The notes beneath the pieces are model-generated. The model made no database searches and was not told where the DNA came from. It saw nothing but the letters and a program-made list of their open reading frames with translations. DNA of 64,000 bases, from positions 5,084,001 to 5,148,000 of the forward strand of contig NC_135780.1 in assembly GCF_028453695.1 (NCBI RefSeq), in the 5' to 3' direction. Made by a program: the position numbers and the translations under genes. Source of the stretch: Augochlora pura (Eukaryota > Arthropoda > Insecta > Hymenoptera > Halictidae). Positions 1-10,279 of the stretch are shown in pieces. Within the stretch, counting starts at the first letter, position 1; each line of letters opens with the position of its first letter.

Positions 1-390
1 GATCTCACCGGTTAGTTTCGACTAGATCATCCAGGAAGCAATTCCTTCTCCCTCGTTCAGCGTCGTATTGTTCTGTTGTTCCGTTGGCGCGCCGGGGAAC
101 GTTGGACGGGATTCACTTCCTTGTTCCACTATCTTTCGTAGAAGCCGAGACGATGCCGGCGCGATGTTTACGTGTCTCCCGCGGAACGCTCGGATCATCG
201 CCGATCCGAGATGATTATTCCTTCGCGCGGTGATCGCGGAAACGAGCGCCGGCCAACGTTCCTTCGGCTGAGAATAGATAAAGCGAATATTTCCACAGCG
301 TTGACACGAGATTTTTACGAAGCGCGTCGATTTGACGGATTATCAATTTCACATAGAAAATCTTGGAACTCGGTTAGATCTGTAGCGACC
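1..390. other. Unique sequence before first gap, no gene seen
   Basis: Moderately GC-rich unique DNA with many CpG dinucleotides. I see no repeat family, no start codon with a convincing frame and no RNA-gene signature before the run of Ns. Confidence 0.5.
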
Positions 391-890
391 NNNNNNNNNN
401 NNNNNNNNNNNNNNNNNNNNNNNNNNNNNNNNNNNNNNNNNNNNNNNNNNNNNNNNNNNNNNNNNNNNNNNNNNNNNNNNNNNNNNNNNNNNNNNNNNNN
501 NNNNNNNNNNNNNNNNNNNNNNNNNNNNNNNNNNNNNNNNNNNNNNNNNNNNNNNNNNNNNNNNNNNNNNNNNNNNNNNNNNNNNNNNNNNNNNNNNNNN
601 NNNNNNNNNNNNNNNNNNNNNNNNNNNNNNNNNNNNNNNNNNNNNNNNNNNNNNNNNNNNNNNNNNNNNNNNNNNNNNNNNNNNNNNNNNNNNNNNNNNN
701 NNNNNNNNNNNNNNNNNNNNNNNNNNNNNNNNNNNNNNNNNNNNNNNNNNNNNNNNNNNNNNNNNNNNNNNNNNNNNNNNNNNNNNNNNNNNNNNNNNNN
801 NNNNNNNNNNNNNNNNNNNNNNNNNNNNNNNNNNNNNNNNNNNNNNNNNNNNNNNNNNNNNNNNNNNNNNNNNNNNNNNNNNNNNNNNNN
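391..890. other. Assembly gap of exactly 500 N
   Basis: An uninterrupted run of 500 Ns. The second gap in the window has the same round length, so this is probably a placeholder and the true missing length is unknown. Open frames that run across it are meaningless. Confidence 0.98.
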
Positions 891-3800
891 TTCCGTCCGA
901 ACGACAGAAAATCCACGAAGTTCCGCTGTCCGGGAACCGTGAACGGTGTAAAAATCCAGCGGAATCTCGAATTACGATGGATTCGACGAGTAGAGCGGTG
1001 CGCGCGCGCCGCAGGTGTCTGGCAAAAGGTGCATAAAGGGGATGCAGATAGAAACGATACAAAAGGGAGGCACGATGTTCACGGGGACCTAAAGCGTACC
1101 ATAATGCAGATCCCGAATTTTTGGAAAACTCCCGAAACTAATCGACGAGAACGACACAATCAGGCTTACCTGATGGACCGTCGTCCCTTTCGGCCACCGT
1201 GAGAAACAGTTTTCAAAGTGCACCGTGATCCCCGAAAAGGGGGGGGGGGGGAGGGGGAGGGGGGAGAGAGGGAAGCTGGAGAAAAACATCTCTGTAGGCC
1301 GGGCTTCCCGGAAGAATTAACTGATGAGGCATGCAAAGCTGCGGCGATATTTTTCCAGGTGAATTTCACGAGCGATTCTCAATTTACCGGAATTTTATAG
1401 CAATTTGCCCTGAACCAATAATATCTGTTCAGCGTTAATGTAAAAAATTTATCCCGTGGAAATACTAAAGTTTACAATTTCTCAGCTGAATTTTACAACA
1501 AAATTTCTGGTTCATTAATCTAGCCAACTGGCCTAAACAAATAAATTTTGTTTCTCAATAACGTAGAAATTTATCTAACGAAAATAGAAACATTCTAATT
1601 CTATATTTTTTTGCAGGCGAATTTTACGAAAATTTCTAGTTTACTAAAACTTAAATATAGTTTACTAAAAGACAAATTTTGCATTTTGCAGAAACGTTTG
1701 AAATCCACGCGAGACATATATAACAAATTAATGCTAATAGCGAAGCATCTTACCTTGAAGTAAAACAGACGCGAAGAGAGAATTATTTACGACTGCATTT
1801 CTCCATGTAAGGAATATTGTATTTGCAACTGGATGTGCGCTCATAAATTATTTAATTTTAATTTCGATCTGGAAACTGTTTAACTCGTTTGCTCGTCTCG
1901 CAGTGAATATTTTCAATTCAAGAAAATATGTTGTAGCTGCTGGTACATAATATTTAAAATAAGGTGTTCGTTCGAAATAAGAGAAACGTGAACGTTGCAC
2001 TTAATAAGAATTGCAATTATTGCCGATCGATATTTATAGCCGCGCGCATTAGCGATAATTCTAAGAAATAAAGGAGCAGCTCTATTTCTGGGACAATTAT
2101 ATCTTAATTACGGTAGGAGCGCATGCAACCCTTCTTTGCCCTATAATTATTGTATACGTTGCGGCAATTACGGGCCGCATTTGAATTACTAATGAACGGT
2201 GGCTTCGACGAATTTTATCAGCATTCTTTAAGACGAAGACGGAACGCTCGCGTCTTTAACAAGCCATTTACTTTAATCCGTGATAAACTTAAGGGGCTCT
2301 TCTCAGATCATCTAAAAAGATTCTTAAGTGTTATTTCAACTTTATAAAGGCGGCCCTCTCTTCATTCATCGTTTCTCTAAAGAGCATGCAAATCTTTCCT
2401 TTTTAGTGGTTTTTAACCTAATTTACGATGCGTATAGATTGTTGTTGAAATAAACAGTAAAATATGATTCCGATCGAATCTGTGACGATTTTAATGAGCA
2501 TTTCAGATTGTAAATAATATTATATATATAAAATAAATAATATTTGAAACATGCAGTCTCAAATTCTGATTAGAATCCTTACAGATTTAATCGTAATCGT
2601 ATTTATTAATTTGTTTTTTTACTGTATCTTACAGACAATATCAGCAGTATAAAATAATTCAAAGTAATTGTTGGAGAAATTACGTTATTTTACATTGCAC
2701 TAGATTGAGAGACAATACATAACATTTCGTTGTTTCTAAAGCACCAAATACCATATTGAATTAATTTTATTGTTTCTGAAACTAATATCATTGTTAACAC
2801 ATATTCGTCTACATGACAAAAATCCGTCAAAAAATACATCAAAGAGTCAAATAATTGGAAAAATGAAAAATGCAGAATATTCTAGCTTTGTTTAACAGAT
2901 AAAAGGCACGCGATGTTAAAAATATTTTCAAATACCCTGAAAAGTAGAAAATCGTTAAATAATTAATATAATAAGATAATACGGCAATAATCCTGTTGAT
3001 CAGCAATTTTCAGATATACGGTGTACAACTGTATATTTAACTGTATATTTGTATAAAGAATTAGTGGTAAAATTGTTCTGAATTCGTACGGCGAACAATG
3101 GTGAAAGAATCGTTGGTCTAGTTTGAATCAGCGCCTCGTGCGTCTTCTCAATATCGCCGCTCTCCGTTCCGTCTCTTCAAACACGTATTTCCATGACAAT
3201 GGGGGCCGCCTCGCAGGAAGAATAATTAAGCTTGTCGTAATCGTTCAGCACGGACTATGGTCAACGCGACGCATCAGCGTTCGGTCCTATTCAGCCGGGC
3301 ATCGTAAGAATTCCCATCAGCTGCCACCGGCTCCTTCTTAAATCTTCAAGTACAGGAGGGGGACATTAAAAGAAGGGTCTCCGAGGGTGGCGAATTAATT
3401 TATGCAATAACGTACCGTCGACGACGTGCCACCGAGTCTCATTTCTTTGACCAGGTGATGACCGGTCCATGTCGCAACGGGCGACCACCCTTAACGTCGC
3501 TCAATTCTCCCCCTCTCTCTCTCTCTCTCTCTTTCGTCTCCTCTTTTTCTAGCTTTGTCTTCTTCGGCTCTTTTCCTTCTCTCTTTATTTCTTACCTGTC
3601 TATCTTTCTGTCTACCTCCCTCTTTCCCCCCTGTCTTTCTCTGTTTCTTCTTCTCTCTCTCTCTCTCTCTCTCGGTGTTTCTCCTTCGCTCTCACGTGTG
3701 TACTCTCCACCGTTAACTATCGAGGCGTGTGAAAATTCACGCCGGCCCTCCCCTTTTGTCTTCGCACAGTTTTCGCTTCCCGGACAGTTTCATTTAGCTT

Positions 3801-4202
3801 TTCGGTCGCCTTTTCGCAAGACGGTTCACCTGCCGAGGCGGTTCACCGTATCCGCGAATACGGTCCGCGATAAAGATACGATGGCCGGGGAGAGAGGAAG
3901 GCGTAAACGCGGGAGCGACACGGAACAGGGGGAATCGCGGTGGAATCGTTCGTAAACGGGGAAGTTTCAGAAATATAAACGACTGTATTATGGTCGCATT
4001 GTTATTCCGAGCAAGAAGTCCCAACCGACGCTCGATAGAAACCCTTGTCTACCAAAACTGCCCCGGTTTTGGAAATTTTGAATTGCTCGCGGCGGGTCGC
4101 CTACTTATACCGAAACCCCATTCTACCCTAAGTTTCTGGCTAAACCTGCGCGATCCCACGAAGTGATACACGTTATTCCAATTTGTGGACAGCCCTTTTG
4201 TA
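891..4202. other. Gene-free stretch: G/GA tract, AT-rich block, CpG-rich block
   Basis: From 1239 to about 1275 there is a G-rich tract (a run of Gs, then GGGGA/GAGA units). From about 1400 to 3100 the DNA is AT-rich, full of stops in all frames, and I found no repeat match in it. From about 3100 to 4150 it becomes CpG-rich with long pyrimidine tracts. No gene could be supported. Confidence 0.5.
3512..3673. repeat. Two (CT)n microsatellites in a pyrimidine-rich tract
   Basis: (CT)n runs at about 3512-3532 and 3651-3673 are separated by C/T-rich DNA. The Ser/Leu/Phe-rich open frame across this stretch is a translation of the repeat, not a likely gene. Confidence 0.9.
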
Positions 4203-4326
4203 CGCTAAATATTTTACAATTGATTTCATACTTAATGTTTTACAATTGCTGTCATACTTAATGTTTCGCAATTGCTGTCATACTTAATATTTTATAATTG
4301 CTCACGTACTTAATGTTTTGCAATGA
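4203..4326. repeat. AT-rich minisatellite, 26-bp unit, about 4.7 copies
   Basis: Successive units start at about 4203, 4229, 4255, 4281 and 4307. Each contains a TACTTAATGTTTT-like segment followed by ACAATTGCTG. Copies differ by a few substitutions, which points to an old array rather than a recent expansion. Confidence 0.85.
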
Positions 4327-4528
4327 TTTGGAATTTTTTAGATGATCGAGTGGCTAGTATGCTAGACAATGATTAAAGTGTGTTAATTCAAATCACAAAT
4401 TTATATTTGTATATTATATAATATTTTCTTACGACTATTCTCGTTTATTAGATCTCCACGATCAACTTTATTAAACTAATCATTTCAATCTTATATTTCA
4501 CTAAAAAAGTAATTGAATGTATAACAAT

Positions 4529-4826
4529 TTTCACCCTTTGCAGACGGAGCCATTTTAATTGGAAATAAAAAAATATTTTTCCACACTTATATATTTATAT
4601 ATAACTATTATTATATAATATGACTATTATATTATATTTATATGTGACCATTATACGTTTCCATTTGACATAACCTGGTGCATTTCATACATTATGAAAG
4701 TGAATTTTGCTACTCAGTTAGCAACAATTTTTTTAATGTAAGTAAATTCGCTAAAAATTATTTAGAAACGTGGAATGACAATTTTTAGCGGCGCCTCAAA
4801 GTCGCCACTCGACTGCAAAGGGATAA
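4529..4826 (+). mobile_element. TTAA-flanked MITE, family A (degenerate copy)
   Basis: The left end (CACCCTTTGCAGACGGAGCC) and right end (CTCGACTGCAAAGGGATAA) match the inverted ends of family A with several mutations. The flanking TTAA has decayed on both sides. The interior is AT-rich with no reading frame, and the right part keeps the family's GGCGCCTCAAAGTCGCCAC-like segment. Non-autonomous and old. The piggyBac-type assignment is inferred from the TTAA target and CCCTTT ends. Confidence 0.75.
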
Positions 4827-6606
4827 GATCGCTTTTCAGCTGATAAATATGCTACCCTCGGAACGATCTTCATTTCTAAAGACGCACGGAAGATGCATCT
4901 ACGGAGCGAACGAAGTTTTTAACGTTCCCTACGAGCACGGAAAACAAGGTTATCTCGTTTTTCGATCAGTTATATCTTATTTACCCGCTTGTTCCACGTT
5001 CTCTATCCGTGAACGAGCCGCGGGACAATGCTCGCATCGTAATCAACCGTGAAAATACCGTGGTGCCCCTGAATTCGTTAATCTCCTTTCTTTTACTCGC
5101 GCGGCCGTTGTTTAGGGTGCCGTTGATACCTCACGGAAGAGAAGAGATCCACCACAATGCTCCTTTTGTCTAGCCCTTCTCGCCCCAGTTTTTCGGTCTG
5201 CGGCCAGTTTCGGGCTTTCCCTTCGACACGGTGTAATTGAATCGTCTCGACCGGCCTTCATAATTTTCCTGACGACAATTCTGCCAAACGGTCACTGTGC
5301 TGCTTAGGCAGCTCGGCATAATCAATGAAACGAAATTTGATTTCGGTTCGTAAGTGATGGATATAACGCGATCTCGAGTTCGAGAAAGTGTGATATTAAA
5401 AAAAGTAAAAGGATCTGAAAAAGAAATAGTTTTAATTGACATATTAGTAAAAGAGAAGAAAATATCATAAAATCCTCTTTCGTTAAATAAACGTTATTTT
5501 CTGATCAATTGTAATCATTGTAATAAATTATTTAAAGATGTTCCTCATTACTTACGCAACGATGGACTGTAAACGAAACTTTTTGACAACTTTGCCTATT
5601 ATTAAGTATTATTATTATAATATATATTATTATTGCACAAGCGAATTTTTATTCTAATCAATATACTACTCGTTTATTTATTTTAGAATATAACTTCCAA
5701 TTAAGAGTGAATTTAATATCAACGCGATCTGGATTTTTAAATACACGTTTCGAGCTCGTCGGAGAGTGTAGAGAGTAGTCGGAGTTCTCGTGTTCGCCTT
5801 CTAAACTGGGCGAACATGGTTCCGGGAAACGGCGAGCGGCGAACGAAAGCCAGAGGAGCTTCGGTTGCGCGGGATCACGTCACTATGTCGAAAATACTAC
5901 GACGCATGGGATTCCTTGTGCTTTCGGCGGCATTGAACCAACTCTGAAAAGAGAGAGAGCGAGAGAGAGAGAGCGAGAGAGAGAGAGACCGACACGTGGT
6001 CCCCATTCATGGTTGCCCCGGTGGTACACTACTACGGATCGAGTATGTTAGCTGTGGAGGTCGACTACGAAGTGGAGGTCAAAGGGAGTGACGGAGAGAG
6101 GGAAGAGAGAGCCATGGGTGGCGGGTAAAGGGTACCAGTCACTCGGTATAGGTGAGGGTGAAACGAAGAGTCAGTGGGGTTGTCGCAACCACGAGGATAG
6201 TATAGTCCAGTACGCCGTAGCTACACCTACTACTACTACACCACCACCACTACCACAATCGCCATCACTATTGTAACCGCTCTAGTTCGAGGGTAGGTGG
6301 TGGTTCCGACCTTGTGTCGGTGTACATGCGTCGCGATCCTACGCCGTGGTCATGGAGGGCTATAACCCTGGGCTGTAAAACTTACCAGAATCCAGTTCAG
6401 TCGATCTAATAGCCACCCCTTTCGCATCGGTTCGCTCCGCTCTCGATGGCTGGACTTCACTGGGTCATGACCTCGCCACAGATTCTTTCGGTTTCGATCT
6501 CTCTCGACGGCCCTTTGCAAACACGCCCGCGATCGCGTTCCTCCGCTGGGGTGAACGACAGGGCCGTTTGCAATTTGGTACTCCTGTGAACAAATGTGTA
6601 GACGGA
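4827..6606. other. Gene-free stretch with a CpG-rich block at 5750-6300
   Basis: The first part is mixed and AT-rich around 5440-5760. From about 5757 to 6300 the sequence becomes purine- and CpG-rich, with a (GA)n tract, which could be a regulatory or untranslated-exon region. I could not identify a coding exon. Confidence 0.4.
5950..5988. repeat. (GA)n microsatellite with GAGC interruptions
   Basis: A pure purine tract of GAGAGA with two GC interruptions. GAGA tracts can bind GAGA-type factors in insects, but nothing here proves function. Confidence 0.9.
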
Positions 6607-6742
6607 ATGAACAATGTCTTGTCATTTACTGTGAACAATATCTTGCCCCTTACTATGAACAATATCTTGCTCCTTACTATGAACAATATCTTGCTCCTTA
6701 CTGTGAACAATATCTTGCCCCTTACTATGAACAATTTCATTG
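6607..6742. repeat. Minisatellite, 24-bp unit, about 5.6 copies
   Basis: Units begin at 6607, 6631, 6655, 6679, 6703 and 6727 (the last partial). Each contains TGAACAATATCTTGC followed by CCTTACT with few differences. Because 24 is a multiple of three, both strands have repetitive open frames here; I regard them as consequences of the repeat. Confidence 0.95.
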
Positions 6743-7842
6743 AACACAGTACCTTAGTTAATCCTTTTCAGCGATGGGATCAGGTGTCATCAGTTGATGG
6801 AATGTCTTTTCATACTCAGATTTTTGCACAAAAGTTGCATTTCTTTCAAGAGAGTAAACATTTTTTAAATTAAATTTATAAATTTTTTTAAATTCAATTT
6901 ATAAAATGTACAAAATTTTTTTTATGAATTCTATTGGACTGAAAAATCCTTTTTGGTGTTTTTTTAAGGTTATGGGACCCCTTCCGGAGTTTATTACAGC
7001 TATTGTGCATTGATGAAAATATCTGTGAATTATTCTGACGTATTTAACTTATAAATTGTTTTATTTAAAATTTTACTACGAAGCCTAATTCTCTTATATA
7101 CATTTGTTATTTCCTTTCTATTAATTTATTTATATTTTATATTGGTAGAGTTGTAATCACCCCCGGATATTCTCTGCAAGCCTAGAGGACTATTTATTGA
7201 TAAAATAAATTTCAGAGCATCTTACAATTGTGTAAAGATATTTTTATTTTACTTCGGTGTCCTATAGTTGATTCAGAAAATCTACATTTCCCACGCGCGC
7301 ACGCAGCTTAGTCAAAGCAAAGTCAACTTCCCTGTAGACAACGTAGAGCAACGTTTGTAGACAAAATCGAGTCCACTTCCTTGTAGATGAACTTCCCATA
7401 GATCGTCGGTCTTGCCAGGACCAATTCTAGATACACCGAGCACGAATGATTTTTCGGTGCGCGGAATATTTCCAGGCGCGCATGGTCGCCGCACTGGCAG
7501 TCGATCTTCCCCGGTCCCCCTTTCATTCATCTCTCTCTCGGACGCTGTCCCGGACAAGTACCTACACCGAAGGTCAACCTCCTTTTCCCGCTCCTCCGCG
7601 GCGTTATTTCGTTTTAGAGTCCCGCCGGAGGATTTTGAACGATAAATACGCCGCGCGTATAACTCAATATCAAGCCGGGGGAAGAAAAATAAAAAAAAAG
7701 GCGGCAGGCAAAAATGCTCCGTGGATCGACTTCGAGGGCAGTCCGAGCGAGCCACTAAAAGGGGAGGATATTAAGAACCACCGCAGATCTTGTATATAAG
7801 AATCCGCGGTACCGATGGAAGCGAGAGGGCGAGAGCGAGAAA

Positions 7843-7868
7843 GAGAGCGAGAGAGAGAGAGAGAGAGG
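7843..7868. repeat. (GA)n microsatellite
   Basis: A run of GAGAGA inside a wider purine-rich segment (about 7815-7930). Confidence 0.9.
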
Positions 7869-8088
7869 GGGAGATAGAGAGGAGAGGCAGAAGCGAGGCG
7901 AGGAAGGGACGACGATAAAAGGGAGGTATAGTGGGAGGATAGAGTGTGGCAAGGGAGACGGAGGCAAGGATGCTCACGTATGAAGCAGGACCTCATAACT
8001 CCTTATAATGTCCTCTTCTGCGAATGCCTAGCATACACCCCCGTTCCCGTGCGCCGTCTCGGGAACACCGTGAACACACCATTGACCC

Positions 8089-8113
8089 TCTTCTTCTTCT
8101 TCTTCTTCTTCTT
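8089..8113. repeat. (TTC)n microsatellite
   Basis: About eight TTC triplets, followed by a degenerate pyrimidine tract. It explains the Leu/Phe-rich frame on one strand and the Arg/Lys/Glu-rich frames on the other. Confidence 0.9.
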
Positions 8114-9005
8114 CGTCTTCTTTTCCTTCCTCCACTTCTCTGCGTTGCGTCCACGTCGTTGTCGTTGTCGTCGTTCTCGTATTCCACGCGAAAGTGTGGG
8201 TGGTTTGTGTATATGCGCTATAAGGCCTGGCCTGTGCACAGCCTTCCTTCGCTCCTCTGCTCCCTCCTGTCGCCCAGCCACCCCACCGCCCCACCGCCCG
8301 CCCGCTCCTCGTGCCCTCCTCCGCCTCTTCCCTCGGGAGTCTGTGTACTTTTATATGCCCTTCCATACCTTCGCCAAGGGAATAAGAGAGTTAATCTTGA
8401 TATAATGGACGCGACTGTCGCGGCCCACAAGACAATAGTCCAAGATATATCGTTAGCTTCGCCCTTTCGCATCTCGGCGCCATTATACTGGCACGCTCGA
8501 TTCTCTTTCTTCTTCGTTTTCTTCCATTTCTTATTTCGGCTTCACGGGGTGTTACGACGCACTCTCGCTTTCGAGGCAATGATAATGCGACTCGCGGTAT
8601 ATGCGCCGCCGCCGCCGCCGCCGATGCTTTCGATTATACGCCCGGCTGGAATGTATACCGGGGCTGCTACCTTCCACTGAATCCACCGCGTCCCCCATCC
8701 CAACCCCCTTGTATTTTTCGCGGCCGACGCCTAGGCCACGCAATTGTATTATATTTCTTCGACCCCCGAAACCTGGCCTCCATACGATCGCCGCTGCTCG
8801 ACGCCCGATTTTGCACCGTTTTTACGATCGTTTGTCCCGGAATCTCGCCGAGATTTCCAATCATCGGCGTCGTTAGAGATTTCTGACACTGCTGTATAGT
8901 TAATGTAATAGGATAGCAGGCATTTTTATTTTCGAATTCCATTGAATTTTTAATAAGAAATTTTTGATAAGGAATACACGATATATGTTGTTTAAGGTGG
9001 ATTTA

Positions 9006-9221
9006 TTATGTTATATATGAACCGTTCTGTTCTATAACCTGCTTCCATATCTCAAGAAGCCTCATTATGCCCTCTTTCCAAAATTGTCGAAGCTTAGTTG
9101 CAAAATATTCATTTAGGTGCGTTTTTATTTCGCTTATGGATTTGAAAGATTTACCACAGTGAGAATTTGTTAAGGAGAGGAACAAGTGATAATCGGATGG
9201 AGCAATTTTATAAAAACACAA
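9006..9221 (-). pseudogene. Mariner transposase, C-terminal fragment (71 residues)
   Basis: The minus-strand translation contains APSDYHLFLSLTNS, GKSFKSISEIKTHLNEYFA, FWKEGIMRLLEIW and VIEQNGSYI in order. This matches the C-terminal end of DD34D mariner transposases. The APSDYHLF block is the region of the third catalytic aspartate, and the closing EQNG-Y-I motif is the family's usual last stretch before its stop codon. A full enzyme is about 345 residues, so only the last fifth remains. The N-terminal DNA-binding domain and the first two catalytic aspartates are absent. The sequence just upstream on the minus strand (beyond 9221) does not continue the family, and I saw no clear terminal inverted repeat. 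It is a dead relic. The frame itself is still open, so the loss is mainly by truncation. Family assignment is by eye. Confidence 0.85.
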
Positions 9222-9286
9222 AGTTGCTACGTGATTTACTGTTAATTAAATCAAAGACGGAATATTAACTTTTATTTAGTTTTTGA

Positions 9287-9449
9287 ATGGCACCACCGTG
9301 GAGCCATCGGCACTTACCCGATAGTTTTCGCATGGCACTACCGAGGAACCACCGGCCCTTACCCGATAGTTTTCGCATGGCACTACCGAGGAACCACTGG
9401 CCCTTACCCGATAGTTTTCGCATGGCACTAACGCGGGGCCACCGGACGT
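9287..9449. repeat. GC-rich minisatellite, 45-bp unit, about 3.6 copies
   Basis: Units start at 9287, 9332, 9377 and 9422 (partial). Each begins ATGGCAC and ends CCCGATAGTTTTCGC. Units differ at a few positions, with the first the most divergent. Because 45 is a multiple of three, the plus strand gives a 15-residue repeat (MALPRNHRPLPDSFR) and the minus strand another (around VVPCENYRV). It lies in otherwise AT-rich DNA just beyond the mariner remnant. Confidence 0.95.
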
Positions 9450-9571
9450 CACAGTGTCAATCAATTCAAAATAACATAAATGTTCTTAAATTCTGTCAAT
9501 ATTCCCACTGTCCTGTGTCTCTTGAATTTTTGCAATATGTACATAAAGTCGGCCGTCTAGCTATTACATTG

Positions 9572-9653
9572 CAACTATTAAAAGAATATAAAATGAATTA
9601 TTTTACAACTATTAAAAGAATATAAAATAAATTATTTTACAGCTATTGAAAGA
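9572..9653. repeat. AT-rich tandem repeat, 34-bp unit, about 2.4 copies
   Basis: The segment around CAACTATTAAAAGAATATAA recurs at 9572 and 9606 with a degenerate third start near 9640. Confidence 0.85.
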
Positions 9654-10248
9654 ATTTTTAAAATATTTTCATACAACTTCGATTCGACAGGCCCGACTTT
9701 GCAAAAAGATCCGCCGCGAGACGGCAGCGAAACAGAGTTACAAAATGTCTTCGCCGCGCAATTATTCTAAGAACGAGCGCATTACCACGGGACATTAGAG
9801 AGGGAGGGACGCCAAAGCGAGAACGCGATAGACGGAATAAAGGAACAAGAAGACGCGGATCCCGCGATCCACATTGGTGGAACTCTTAAAGGCCTCGCTA
9901 CTTTCTCTCCATCTTCTCGCCAGCAGACTCCCCCGCAAAATCATAATCTGATCTCGTATTAAGGATCTCCTTCTGCCCCTTTCGGCCTGTCCCGGCTCTC
10001 CCTCCTCTCACCCTCCCCCTCCTCTCCACCCCGGTTTCCAGCCGTGTTCTTCTATTTTTATGCAGATCAGAAGCGAGCGCCCCGAGGTGGGAAGCTACGC
10101 TATAAACGCTTTATAATCTCGATTTCGCTTGGCTCGTACGTGCCGTTCGTTTCGAAGGGCAGCTGATGCTCTTGGAGATCCGCGTGCATGCTCGTGACTA
10201 AAATCGATTAATCCGAGAGAAAATGAGGGACCGCGCGCGCGCTCGCTC

Positions 10249-10279
<31 letters not shown>

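Larger units (their letters stand above)
6743..9005. other. Gene-free stretch: AT-rich block, then purine/pyrimidine-rich block
   Basis: About 6840-7260 is AT-rich. About 7290-8880 is CpG-rich with long purine and pyrimidine tracts, which create many overlapping open frames rich in Ser, Arg or Leu on both strands. None resembles a protein family I recognise. Confidence 0.45.

Noticed and set aside
172..942. Open frames across the first N run
   Set aside because: Most of their length is Ns, so they carry no information.
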